64,000 bases of DNA from Paludibacter sp. Lineage in GTDB: Bacteria > Bacteroidota > Bacteroidia > Bacteroidales > Paludibacteraceae. Below the pieces are notes generated by a model that ran no database searches, was not told the DNA's origin, and worked only from the letters and a program-made list of their open reading frames with translations. Where the stretch lies: the NCBI GenBank assembly GCA_019163375.1, contig JAFLKK010000004.1:620001-684000 (forward strand), written 5' to 3'. The translations under genes and the position numbers were made by a program. Of this stretch, positions 1 to 8,515 are shown piece after piece (the first letter of the stretch is position 1; each line of letters opens with the position of its first letter).

Positions 1-481
1 GCCATAATCCTGTTACTTGTTGATTCTTGTGTTTGATGATAAGAATATGTTCTGATTCTCCTATTCCTCCAGAAAAGTATGCAATTAACGTGATATTGTC
101 TCCCAAACCAAGATAAACAAGTTGTCTCGCAGGTAATTCTTCAACAACATCGTCAGTCACTTGCCATTTTTCGCCATAATCGGCAATTGAAAAGTTGTCA
201 GCTGTCATACGATTTAAAGTTTTCCTTATGAAGTTTGGAATTTCATTCGCTTTTTTCTTTTCTTTCAGATTTTTTTTTTCAAGTTCAGCTATTAATACCG
301 GTAGTTTCTCATCTGAAAGTAATAATGATTTATCAATAATAGGTTCGTGAAAATAATTTGGATATTTTCTTTTTAATACAATAGAGTCTTTTTGACTTGA
401 TTGACTTGACTTATTCGTACAAGCACAAAAAATCGTCAAGATAAGTCCAATAATTAATTTTATTCTAATTGAATCATTCAT
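1..481 (-). CDS. Putative lipoprotein, C-terminus outside window
   Basis: The reading frame runs from an ATG at 481 off the left edge, giving at least 160 residues without a stop. The N-terminus is a short lipoprotein signal: a hydrophobic stretch LIIGLILTIF is followed by cysteines at residues 19 and 21, either of which could be lipidated, then a Ser/Gln/Lys-rich linker. The rest mixes charged helix (residues about 60-85) and a beta-rich part ending in ISEH-like strands. I do not recognise the family. It is AT-rich like the lipoproteins at 59039-60388. Its start codon lies about 120 bp from a 21-bp-repeat element, the same arrangement seen around 60585. Confidence 0.7.
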   Translation of the reverse strand, partial: MNDSIRIKLIIGLILTIFCACTNKSSQSSQKDSIVLKRKYPNYFHEPIIDKSLLLSDEKLPVLIAELEKKNLKEKKKANEIPNFIRKTLNRMTADNFSIADYGEKWQVTDDVVEELPARQLVYLGLGDNITLIAYFSGGIGESEHILIIKHKNQQVTGLW

Positions 482-684
482 AAATCTTGTCTTATTTTTT
501 TTACGGCTGCTGCCAACACCTATTCACCCCCAGTTCACTCCCGTTATTCCTTGTTTTATCCGGATATACCCGGTAAACAGGACATATATTGCCTTTATGG
601 GTAGTGTCAGTTATTTTTACACTGCACAAACATACAAAATGTTATGAATGTTACCAATATTTTTTCTAACTATTTGTAAATAAA

Positions 685-720
685 AAGACCGCCTTTGGTG
701 TTGATACCAAAGGCGGCTTT
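685..720 (+). ncRNA. Conserved leader stem-loop of the repeat element
   Basis: CCGCCTTTGGT, loop GTTGAT, ACCAAAGGCGG forms an 11-bp perfect stem. In copy 2 the right arm is ACCAAGGGTGG. The two changes turn a G-C pair into G-U and a U-A pair into U-G if the plus strand is RNA, but would give mismatches on the minus strand. Two substitutions are suggestive, not proof, of a plus-strand structured transcript. Confidence 0.5.
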
Positions 721-760
721 CGGAGATGTTCTTTTTGGGTTGTTTTATTACTTGTTCAGG

Positions 761-1076
761 TTGGCTATTCCTCCGTTGAGGTGGATTACTCGTCCGATGA
801 GGTATATTATTCCTCCGTTGAGGTGGATTACTCGTCCGATGAGGTATATTATTCCTCCATTGAGGTAGATTACTTCTCCGATGAGGTCTATTATTCCTCC
901 GTTGAGGTTCAACAACCATACCGTGGGGTTCCTCTACTCAAAATTGGGGTCTTCTAACCCCAAGGATGGGGTTCTTGATAGGTCGGTTGGGGTTGTATAA
1001 CCTCAATGTAGGGTTGATGAACCGTATTTTAGGGTTGTATAACCTCAACGGATGGTTAATGAACCCCATCGATGCT
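761..1076 (+). repeat. 15-unit 21-bp tandem array (copy 1)
   Basis: Fifteen consecutive imperfect units of 21 bp, with one extra G near unit 11-12. Left units contain CCTCCGTTGAGG (770-781, 812-823, 896-907, with variants between); right units contain the reverse complement CCTCAACGGA (1043-1052). Many units are small hairpins by themselves (CCTC-CGTT-GAGG, GGTT-GTAT-AACC, GGGGT-CTTCTA-ACCCC). The array is therefore both tandem and globally inverted about a centre near 910-960. Confidence 0.85.
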
Positions 1077-1288
1077 ATTTTACTCCCTTTTGCAGGTGTA
1101 AAGAACCCCGCGTTCGGTGTCGAGATCCGCTCTCCCGGTTTATTTAGAGTGCCTCTTGAAGTCGCACCCCGAATAGGCACGCAACCTCATTAAAAATAAA
1201 TCATTATTGTCGGTGAAAATCCGTTTATTCGGTGTATTCCGTGTGCTGCTTATCGTAACAGCAGCTGTTCGGTGGGATTGAAAAACGC

Positions 1289-1325
1289 AAACTCATCCTA
1301 TGACTTCAAGTCATAGGATGAGTTT
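1289..1325 (-). terminator. Perfect 18-bp hairpin downstream of fabH-like gene
   Basis: AAACTCATCCTATGACTT and its exact reverse complement are separated by one base (C1307). An A-rich run (GAAAAACG) on the plus strand precedes it, giving a U-tract for minus-strand transcripts leaving the gene at 1416. It is probably a rho-independent terminator. The core TGACTT-N-AAGTCA recurs in the hairpin at 58331-58363. Confidence 0.7.
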
Positions 1326-1415
1326 GAATACTACAAAATGGTTCAATATGCTGTACCTGAAACTAATGGGTACATTACTTCCTGCTTACTGATAACTGTT
1401 TACTGATAACTGATT

Positions 1416-2498
1416 TTACGCTTGATAAACGAATGCATTGATATTCATCCCTGCACCTACCGAGGCGAAAACCACTTTGTCACCTTTGTTTATTTGGTGT
1501 TCGGGCATTTCACCTTTCATGATCAAATCCAGCAAAGTAGGCAATGTAGCTACAGAAGTATTTCCCAGCGTGCCCACCGTCATTGGCATTACACCTTCAG
1601 GCGATTCTTTGATGTCATAAAGGGCATACAATCTTTTCAGGATGGCATCGTCCATTTTGCCGTTCGCCTGGTGTATAAGCACTTTAGTTATTTCGGTAAT
1701 GTCGGTATTACTTTTCTCCAAACAGGCCTTAATAGCTTGCGGAACGGTTTCCAACGCGTATTGGTACAGGCGGCGACCATTCATTTTGAGGAACAAATCA
1801 TCTCCTTTTTCGAAATCGGGGTTGTACGATTTACCCATTAACAGCAATCCTGCATGATGTAAGGTGTCGGAGCGTGTTTTGTGAGCAAGGATACCGATAG
1901 GTTTTGTACTTTCTTTGGCTTCCAATACCACAGCACCTGCACCGTCGGCATATAACATACAATCACGGTCGTGCGGATCGCTGATTCTCGACAATACCTC
2001 TGCACCAATCACCAAAATCTTGCTGGCATCGCCCGATTTGATAAAATAATCGGCCTGAATAACGGCTTGTAACCAACCCGGACAACCAAAGGTCAAGTCG
2101 TAAGCTACAGTTTCGGGGTTGACGATACCCAGTTTTTGTTTTACTTTCGAAGCCAGACTCGGAACGTGATCCGCAGCTCTGTTATCTGCTCGTGTATCGC
2201 CAAAGTTATTGGCTACAATGATGTAATCCAGTGTTTCTTTATCAATATTCGCAGATTTAATGGCTCCCTCGGCAGCTAAATGCGCCAGGTCGGAAGTTTT
2301 CATTTCATCGGCAACATATCTACGTTCGGCAATTGTGGTAATTTCAAAAAACTTATCCGTTATCTCTTTCGTTGGTTTTTCAATCTTTTTTCCACTTTCC
2401 TCAAAGAATTCATACTTCTCAAAATCGGCATTGGTAACCTGTTTTGATGGAATGTAACTTCCTGTTCCTGTAATCACACTGTAGATCTTATTGCTCAT
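1416..2498 (-). CDS. 3-oxoacyl-ACP synthase III family protein (KAS III)
   Basis: A thiolase-fold condensing enzyme of 360 residues; FabH-type enzymes join an acyl-CoA primer to malonyl-ACP to start fatty acid chains. The triad is visible: Cys139 in LTFGCPGW, His276 in LIHQANG and Asn313 in GTLGNTSV. It is about 30 residues longer than E. coli FabH, with a charged insertion near residues 27-55 common in Bacteroidota homologues. I chose the start MSNKIYSV at 2498; a longer frame begins at 2537 but adds 13 non-conserved residues. A candidate promoter lies at 2563-2570 and a strong hairpin follows. It could serve a secondary lipid or pigment pathway rather than housekeeping synthesis. Confidence 0.88.
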   Translation of the reverse strand: MSNKIYSVITGTGSYIPSKQVTNADFEKYEFFEESGKKIEKPTKEITDKFFEITTIAERRYVADEMKTSDLAHLAAEGAIKSANIDKETLDYIIVANNFGDTRADNRAADHVPSLASKVKQKLGIVNPETVAYDLTFGCPGWLQAVIQADYFIKSGDASKILVIGAEVLSRISDPHDRDCMLYADGAGAVVLEAKESTKPIGILAHKTRSDTLHHAGLLLMGKSYNPDFEKGDDLFLKMNGRRLYQYALETVPQAIKACLEKSNTDITEITKVLIHQANGKMDDAILKRLYALYDIKESPEGVMPMTVGTLGNTSVATLPTLLDLIMKGEMPEHQINKGDKVVFASVGAGMNINAFVYQA

Positions 2499-2562
2499 GT
2501 CTAAATATATTTTTCTAGTTATAATATGCAAATTCAACGCCGTCTCAGCTTGAATTGAACGG

Positions 2563-2570
2563 CAAAGTTA
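2563..2570 (-). promoter_or_regulatory. Candidate -7 element for the KAS III gene
   Basis: CAAAGTTA on the plus strand reads TAACTTTG on the minus strand, matching the Bacteroidota -7 consensus TAnnTTTG, 65 bp before the start at 2498. Confidence 0.5.
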
Positions 2571-3019
2571 AATATTAAATTCTAAGTACTCGAATAAAAT
2601 GAGCTAAAAAGTTCAAAAACCTTGACAAAAAAGGAAATTGGGGATTGAAAAATCAAATAATGTCGCGTTATTTAGCTGTATACCGATGAGGTTGGGTAAA
2701 TCCAAACAAGAAAATTTAAACCACATAGGCACATAGATTCGGTTTATTTGGGATATACATAAAAACCAAAATGGAGCTTATTACCAATATAATAAAACGA
2801 AGTTTTATTTCTATGTGTTCTTTTCCCGGTTATGTAAAACACTTCAATAATGAAATTTTGTATGTGTCTATGTGATCTATGTGGTTCATTATCTCCTTTT
2901 AAACCACATAGGTTCGATTTATTGAAGATGCAGATAAAACATAAATCTAAGTGCTGAAAAATCTATTGATACTATTTGTCTTTTCTTCAAATCATCATAA
3001 AGCAGCAATGCACTCTTAA

Positions 3020-3035
3020 ACCCCCATTTGGGGGT
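3020..3035 (-). terminator. Short C/G hairpin after the sulfatase gene
   Basis: ACCCCC-ATTT-GGGGGT, 10 bp beyond the stop of the gene at 3045, preceded by ATGCACTCTTAAA. The same ATGCACTCTTAAA leader precedes another palindrome at 5207-5220 next to the neighbouring gene. It could be a terminator or a REP-like intergenic repeat. Confidence 0.45.
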
Positions 3036-3044
3036 AGGGGGTGA

Positions 3045-4871
3045 TTATCTTTTTTCCAAATCATCATAAAGTGTTTGCAGCAATGCTTCGGCTTTCTTTT
3101 TGTTCTCATCTTTGTTGCCGCTATTTAGAAAAACTGCTTTTCCTTCGTAGTCGTAAATATACTGATTTTGAGGAGTTACCATCCCAAATCCATTCTTAAA
3201 CGTAAAGTACCCAAAGTGTGGCGATGCCGGATTCAATAGGTTTTTGCTAAACTTAAACTCATCGTGCGGCAACTGAAGTTGCGATAGTAATGTAGCCGAA
3301 ATATCTATTTGCGAACCGTAAGTGTCAATCCTTTGGGCTGCTTTCACGGCGCCACCCACTATTAAAAGCGGAATTTTGTATCGTTCTACCGATCGCTGGT
3401 CTAAAGTTTGCGGATAATGTGCAGCATGATCGGGAACCAATACCACGATGGTGTTTTTCCACCATTTTGTCTTTTTAAAACGTTCGATAAAAACGCCTAA
3501 ACAGCTGTCGGTATACGCCACAGAATTCAGATATGGATTTTCCAACTTATGAAACGGCACATCAAACGGTTCGTGACTGCTCAGTGTTTGAAAGATTTTT
3601 AGAAACGGTTCTTTCTGATGCTTATCCAGATCAGTCGCTAATCTATTGAAAACAATATGGTCGGGCACACCCCATTTCCCGCTCTGATCCCCCGGAGGAA
3701 AACTTTGGTCCGAAACAATATTTACTATTCCCGCCCCCACAAGGTACGACCGCATATTCGTAAAATCGGCATCACCGCCATAATAATATTGCAAATCGTA
3801 TCCCCCTCTTTTCAGAGATTTTGGGATAGAAGGCAAGGACTGCGCCTTTCGGGCATATTTCATTATCGAAGTATTGGGCTGACCGGGATAGCCACTAAAA
3901 ATAGATACCAATCCCCTATCGGTTCGGAAACTGTTCGCGTAAAAGTTAGTAAACAAAATGCCCTCTTCTGCCAGTTTATTCATTCGTACAGCCACATTCG
4001 GCAATCCACCCAGAGCTTCCATGTCCTTCGACATAAAACTCTCCAGCACTATAAAAATTACATTGGGATGCTTTACAGTAAACAGCTGCGGAATGCTATC
4101 CGACGCCGGTTGATCAACAACAGTTGCAAAAACCGATTTGGCTTCTTCGGCTTTCATAAAACGGTATTGCTTGTCGAAGCCATTCTCAAAACTAAGTGCT
4201 TCGAAAAAGCTAAACAATGGATTTATAGCAGCATGATTCAGTTCTTTACGGTCGCTGAAATATACTTTTCCCACGTTCATCGTCGAAACACTTACACCTC
4301 CACGTATCGGCAAAAAAAGTAGGGCAGTAGAAAACAATAAGGCCAACGCAATATATAGTTTTTGTTTCTGAAGGACGGGCGCTACATTTTTATTGGCCAG
4401 AAATCGTTGAAAAATATAATACAGCAGTCTGGCAATGAGTAGAATAAAAAGGAATCCCAGAATGTTCGTAGTCCAGTTGGCACTGGCCAGGGCATCTTTA
4501 GGCGATTTGAGATAAAATAGCGGAGTAGAATCCAACCGAAACCCCCAGTAACGGTACAAAACCAAATCCACCACAAAATCGATGGAGATAAGCAACGAAA
4601 CTAATATGTAATAGAAACCAACGATGGGCTTCATAATACGGGGCTTTACCCAAAGCGAGATGATAAGAAACAAACCCGGAAGTACAGCCAGGTATCCGGC
4701 CATAGAGGCATCTAACTGAAAACCGTGATACACCACCGAGAGAAAGTCCACCAACCCAGCTTCACGATAAATATCGTGATAAAACAACATGAACAGTGGT
4801 TTTTCTATTACAAATATGAGAATGAATAAAAGGTAGGTTTTGAGAAACAGGAGGAGATATTTTTTCATCAT
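3045..4871 (-). CDS. LTA synthase-like membrane sulfatase-family transferase
   Basis: 608 residues: about five N-terminal membrane helices (residues 1-190), then an extracytoplasmic alkaline phosphatase/sulfatase-superfamily domain. Visible metal and nucleophile motifs are NVIFIVLESF, the FRTDRG segment whose Thr is the likely phospho-acceptor, and VLVPDHAAHYP near the C-terminus. Gram-positive relatives (LtaS) polymerise glycerol phosphate. Bacteroidota lack lipoteichoic acid, so the true substrate is probably another phospho-head-group for lipid or glycan; this is inference. The start is the first ATG of a doublet; a GTG lies one codon upstream. A candidate promoter is at 4926-4933. Confidence 0.82.
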   Translation of the reverse strand: MMKKYLLLFLKTYLLFILIFVIEKPLFMLFYHDIYREAGLVDFLSVVYHGFQLDASMAGYLAVLPGLFLIISLWVKPRIMKPIVGFYYILVSLLISIDFVVDLVLYRYWGFRLDSTPLFYLKSPKDALASANWTTNILGFLFILLIARLLYYIFQRFLANKNVAPVLQKQKLYIALALLFSTALLFLPIRGGVSVSTMNVGKVYFSDRKELNHAAINPLFSFFEALSFENGFDKQYRFMKAEEAKSVFATVVDQPASDSIPQLFTVKHPNVIFIVLESFMSKDMEALGGLPNVAVRMNKLAEEGILFTNFYANSFRTDRGLVSIFSGYPGQPNTSIMKYARKAQSLPSIPKSLKRGGYDLQYYYGGDADFTNMRSYLVGAGIVNIVSDQSFPPGDQSGKWGVPDHIVFNRLATDLDKHQKEPFLKIFQTLSSHEPFDVPFHKLENPYLNSVAYTDSCLGVFIERFKKTKWWKNTIVVLVPDHAAHYPQTLDQRSVERYKIPLLIVGGAVKAAQRIDTYGSQIDISATLLSQLQLPHDEFKFSKNLLNPASPHFGYFTFKNGFGMVTPQNQYIYDYEGKAVFLNSGNKDENKKKAEALLQTLYDDLEKR

Positions 4872-5264
4872 CACGTTTTAAATTGAAAATCGATATTGCA
4901 ATCGTATTATTTTTTTATTAAAGTGCAAAATTACTCTTTTCAATCAAACATTTCGGTATTTTTTAAATAAGCTTTTGTTAATGAGTTCGGAAGATGGTAG
5001 GAATGGAACATAAAACGTTGGATCTGTTTAATAGAAGTAGTTGGAAAGAAAAAATGCCATATTCTCATTGTCTGTCGCCGCTATGCGGCTTTAATCGCAA
5101 CTTATAACTCCTATTTACTACCTAACTTTCGGTGCTATGCACCTACCTTAGCCGCATAACTGAATTTATTTTTTGTCAAAAGTCTCTTTAATGCACTCTT
5201 AAACCTCCGTCAGCTGACGGATTGGGGGTCATGACTATTTCATATCTATCCCCTAACATGAATA
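4872..5264. other. Intergenic region with promoter and palindromes
   Basis: 393 bp without a gene. It holds the minus-strand -7 element CAAAATTA (4926-4933), a small hairpin GCCGC-TAT-GCGGC near 5089-5101, the leader ATGCACTCTTAAA (5191 onward) and the 14-bp palindrome CCGTCAGCTGACGG (5207-5220) that may end the PorP transcript. Confidence 0.55.
4926..4933 (-). promoter_or_regulatory. Candidate -7 element for sulfatase-like gene
   Basis: Plus-strand CAAAATTA reads TAATTTTG on the minus strand (consensus TAnnTTTG), about 55 bp before the start at 4871. Confidence 0.45.
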
Positions 5265-6218
5265 TCAATGATACCAGAACTCATCCTTTTGGCCTAACTG
5301 TCTGGTGGACGATGAGCGGGAAAAAATACGGCATTCAAGCATAATTTCGTGCGTGGTATTGAAAGTGTAACCGGTATTAAAGCTTTGGTTGTAAGCATAT
5401 CCCACCCTAAAATCATTAAATAGATTTATCCCGAACAGAAATGTCATTTGCTTGGAAGAACGATACGTCATCCCCAGATCGAAAAGCTCGCGTGGACCGG
5501 AACTTAAACCGGTGGCATGCTTAAACCGTATATTTGCACTTCCCTCCAATACCGTTAGGTTATTTCTGTTCACCATTTGCACACCCACATTGTAATTAAA
5601 TAGTTCAAGATTATTCTGTTTGTACATGGCATAAGCATAGCGGTGGTTCGAAGCCAGAAACAAATCCTCGGGTTTCATGATTGCAAATAAGTGAGTAGAC
5701 GAAGCTCCAAAAATAAAATGTGGCGACTGAATTTCAATCCCTATATTCGCGTCGGGTCGAATGATCCGATCCACTTCATAATTAATGGATGGATCATTAA
5801 TCTCTACCGGTTCGAACTGTGTACCGTCAAAATTACGCGAAAAAACGCCGGCCGACAAGCCCATCGATAGCGACCATTCTTTGCTGTTTTCTATTTTGAA
5901 GGCATAGGTAAGCATGGGGTTAATTACCTGCGAAACACCTATTTTATCGCTGACAAGTGAAATTCCAAAAGCAGAGTTGGTGCTTTGAAAAAACTGTGAA
6001 GCTTGGATGTTAATCACCAACGGACCACCACTCACTCCATTCCACTGGCTACGCACACTTGTGAACAGATATAAATAATTGGGGCGCGCTATAGCCGCGG
6101 GGTTGTAACTAGCCCTATTAAATGAATGGGTAATCATGCTGATATCCGACTGAGCAATAATAAAATTACTACTCAATAAATACAGCAGAATAAATAGAGT
6201 GAACTGTTTTAGCTTCAT
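5265..6218 (-). CDS. PorP/SprF family type IX secretion outer-membrane protein
   Basis: 317 residues with a signal peptide ending near FIIAQS and the family hallmark at the mature N-terminus, HSFNRASYNPAA followed by RSQWNGVSGGP. The remainder alternates amphipathic strands as expected of a beta-barrel of the PorP/SprF family. Such proteins are usually encoded beside large CHU_C (type B) cargo and are thought to hold that cargo at the cell surface after export by the type IX secretion system. The gene begins 7 bp after the stop of the CHU_C gene at 6226, so the two are almost certainly co-transcribed and co-functional. Confidence 0.92.
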   Translation of the reverse strand: MKLKQFTLFILLYLLSSNFIIAQSDISMITHSFNRASYNPAAIARPNYLYLFTSVRSQWNGVSGGPLVINIQASQFFQSTNSAFGISLVSDKIGVSQVINPMLTYAFKIENSKEWSLSMGLSAGVFSRNFDGTQFEPVEINDPSINYEVDRIIRPDANIGIEIQSPHFIFGASSTHLFAIMKPEDLFLASNHRYAYAMYKQNNLELFNYNVGVQMVNRNNLTVLEGSANIRFKHATGLSSGPRELFDLGMTYRSSKQMTFLFGINLFNDFRVGYAYNQSFNTGYTFNTTHEIMLECRIFSRSSSTRQLGQKDEFWYH

Positions 6219-6225
6219 TTTGGTA

Positions 6226-8346
6226 TTATCTTATCAAGGTAACAAATCCTTTTTTTGTATGCAATTGATTATTTATGTCGGTATAATTGGCAGTGTAAAA
6301 ATAGGAGTCGTTATCCATATTTCTTCCGTTATAGGTTCCATCCCAACCGGAATTTCCTTTGTATAAAACCAGTCCATTCCTATCGAAAACGAATAACTCC
6401 AGCCCCTCGAGCAAAAGATCATTTACCCCATCACCATTGGGTGTAAAGACATTCGGGAAAAAGGGAACAATTTCAATCTGCTGTGAACTAAAGTCTTCAC
6501 AACCGGCTATTGACTTTGCACGGAGGCTAATGGTATATTTCCCAATCTGACTTAAGTCGGTATATGTATGCGAAACCGGCGAGACTGATTCGGTATACAC
6601 CTCATTGTCGCCAAAGTTCCAGTAATATCGTGTGCCCTCCTCTTGCGGAATGGTACATGTCAACTGATTGTGTCGGCGATCGAGCGTTGCAGTCGATAAG
6701 GTAAAATCCACTTTTGGGAGTTTGTTTTCAATAATGTTTATGTCAATCGTCTTCTCGCATCCCCGCGGATTGGTTCCTGTAACCCGGTATATTCCGGGAG
6801 TCTTTACCGTAATCCTGTCGGTGGTTTTGTTGGTTGGGCTCCACTGATACTTTACAGCGCCCGAAGCAATCACAGTGAGACTATCAGATTCGCAATAAGA
6901 GCTCCCATCACTGACAGCAAACTCCCAATCCGGTTCTTCGTTTATTGTTTTGTATTTTTTTTCTGTAACGCAATTATTACTTGAATAGCCCAGCATCCAG
7001 TAGGTGCCGGCTTTGGATACGCTTAATGAATCGGCAGTAGATAAAACTTCCGCATCTTTCCCCCAGCTGTAATGATGCGCTCCATAGGCTTTCAATATTG
7101 CCGGATGGTTATCACAAAAGGTGCTGTCGCCGGTGATACCCACAAATGGAGGATTAAAAGTCTCAACCTGTTTACTCACTGAATCAAAACAGGTAGAGGG
7201 CGGGTTTTTTACTACCAGACTCACCGTATGCATTCCCGATGTTGAATACACGTGAGTAGGACTGGGAAGATTGGATTGTGTTCCATCGCCAAAATCCCAT
7301 TTGTATTCCAGATATCCATTCAGAGGAGCATGCAGATTCGAAAATTTTATTGAATTGGTATGCACGTTACAATCAACCAAATCATATTTAAAATCGGCAT
7401 TAGGCTCATATTTTATAATTTTGGAGGTTAGTGATACCGGGCAGCCGGTAGCTGAAACCATATCGCAAGCATAAGTTGCTCCTTCTTCGGGATTTGCCAA
7501 CGCTAATTCTTGTTTATCTCCCACCACCGCTCCTTTACCATCCTTCCAACTATAGGTTTCAAAACCGGTAGGTGCAGTAAGTGTTGCAGCTACATCATTC
7601 GAGCAAAATTTTACGGATATATAAAGTGGCTGGCATTCAGCAACAAGATAAGCATATCCAAAATGACCTGCCCGTCTGCAATTGGCAGTCATAAACTCGA
7701 TGGTTATTTTTTGCCCGATATATTTCGAGAGATCAACTCCCACCGCTGTCCAGTCGCGCCAAAACAACGTTTGAGTTCCGAAACTACCGGTATAAGAGCC
7801 TTGTTGCCAACCACCAATTCTGGCATCGGAGGCAAAAACATCATAATTGGCGCAATCGGGAATAATGTTTCCCGACTGATCGAGTATGGTAACTTTAAAC
7901 CGCGGTTCATCGATTACTTCGTGACTTGCATCATGCGGATCGAGCAAAACAACGGCGAAATGGTATACCAGAAATGCATTTTCTTTAGAGACATCTAAGG
8001 CGTATGTCAAACTCTGTCGCAATCCTCCGTTCCCAAGATAAGTAGAGCCTAATCGAGCAGAAGTGGCATACCCGGTTGGAATCACTTTTAGCTTCGTTCC
8101 TCCTACCACCGGATCATATCCGGTCGATGTGATTACGGTTTGCCTGTTCGCTTTTGTTCCAAATACTTTCGGTGTGGTTGGTATCGGAGTCCCCGGTTGT
8201 CCTTCGCTCCAGGTGTATCCTTCCCAATTAGTAAAATCGCCTAATTCAAAACCCAGATTCTGACAATAAGGATCTTTACCATAGGCCTTTGGTAGAGCTA
8301 TCAGTAAGAAAAAGAAACAAAAAAATATCCTTATTATTATTTTCAT
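6226..8346 (-). CDS. T9SS type B cargo protein with PKD domains (CHU_C)
   Basis: 706 residues. A signal peptide (to about residue 23) is followed by an N-terminal beta domain (FELGDFTNWEGYTW), then Ig/PKD-like repeats with WDFGDGTQ near residue 350 and YWNFGDN near residue 575. The C-terminal 80 residues are the gliding-motility-associated CHU_C sorting domain, starting FFPNVFTPNGDGVNDLL and ending KKGFVTLIR. The protein should be exported by the T9SS and retained through the PorP/SprF partner 7 bp downstream. It is a close paralogue of the gene at 8516 with the same domain order. The function is unknown; it is probably an adhesin or surface structural protein. Confidence 0.9.
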   Translation of the reverse strand: MKIIIRIFFCFFFLLIALPKAYGKDPYCQNLGFELGDFTNWEGYTWSEGQPGTPIPTTPKVFGTKANRQTVITSTGYDPVVGGTKLKVIPTGYATSARLGSTYLGNGGLRQSLTYALDVSKENAFLVYHFAVVLLDPHDASHEVIDEPRFKVTILDQSGNIIPDCANYDVFASDARIGGWQQGSYTGSFGTQTLFWRDWTAVGVDLSKYIGQKITIEFMTANCRRAGHFGYAYLVAECQPLYISVKFCSNDVAATLTAPTGFETYSWKDGKGAVVGDKQELALANPEEGATYACDMVSATGCPVSLTSKIIKYEPNADFKYDLVDCNVHTNSIKFSNLHAPLNGYLEYKWDFGDGTQSNLPSPTHVYSTSGMHTVSLVVKNPPSTCFDSVSKQVETFNPPFVGITGDSTFCDNHPAILKAYGAHHYSWGKDAEVLSTADSLSVSKAGTYWMLGYSSNNCVTEKKYKTINEEPDWEFAVSDGSSYCESDSLTVIASGAVKYQWSPTNKTTDRITVKTPGIYRVTGTNPRGCEKTIDINIIENKLPKVDFTLSTATLDRRHNQLTCTIPQEEGTRYYWNFGDNEVYTESVSPVSHTYTDLSQIGKYTISLRAKSIAGCEDFSSQQIEIVPFFPNVFTPNGDGVNDLLLEGLELFVFDRNGLVLYKGNSGWDGTYNGRNMDNDSYFYTANYTDINNQLHTKKGFVTLIR

Positions 8347-8427
8347 GATTGAATCAATAGCAGACCCCTTGTAGGAATTCCATTATATAGTCGATACTAT
8401 TTCCGCGAGCTTTAGAATTAAGTGAGG

Positions 8428-8435
8428 CAAAGATA
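8428..8435 (-). promoter_or_regulatory. Candidate -7 element, CHU_C gene at 6226
   Basis: CAAAGATA (TATCTTTG on the minus strand) 82 bp before the start. It lies in a 26-bp stretch (8427-8452) identical to 10729-10754 upstream of the paralogue, so the promoter was duplicated with the gene. Confidence 0.55.
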
Positions 8436-8515
8436 GTTATTTGTAATTTATTATTGCGCCTTAAGTAAATATAGTAAATTTCGGGAAGACTTATTTCTGA
8501 TTTTCATCCAGATGA

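Larger units (their letters stand above)
604..1252 (+). repeat. Dispersed 21-bp-array element, copy 1
   Basis: About 650 bp that recurs at 60702-61292 in the same orientation. Order: a leader including CACAAACATACAAAA; a stem-loop at about 685-720; a spacer; a 21-bp array (761-1076); a conserved block from GCTATTTTACTCCC through the CCGCTCTCCCGG motif; and a looser tail ending ATTCCGTGTGCT. No transposase or terminal target duplication was seen. Open frames exist on both strands, but copy 1 has a stop and single-base indels relative to copy 2 in the frame open through copy 2, so protein coding is unlikely. The plus strand is the likelier transcribed strand, judged from wobble changes in the leader stem. 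Confidence 0.85.
2499..3044. other. Gene-free stretch with CACATAGG repeats
   Basis: 546 bp without a credible gene. The motif AAACCACATAGG occurs at about 2717-2728 and 2901-2911, and its inverse CTATGTGATCTATGTGGTT at about 2869-2887, giving interspersed inverted copies. Nothing here resembles a protein or tRNA. Confidence 0.6.

Noticed and set aside
617-1193. Repeat-rich open frames on both strands of the 21-bp array
   Set aside because: They follow from a 21-bp unit (seven codons) without stops, exist on both strands, and the frame open in copy 2 is disrupted in copy 1 by indels and a stop.
604-1252. CRISPR array
   Set aside because: Units are contiguous 21-bp repeats without unique spacers, and there is no cas gene in the window.
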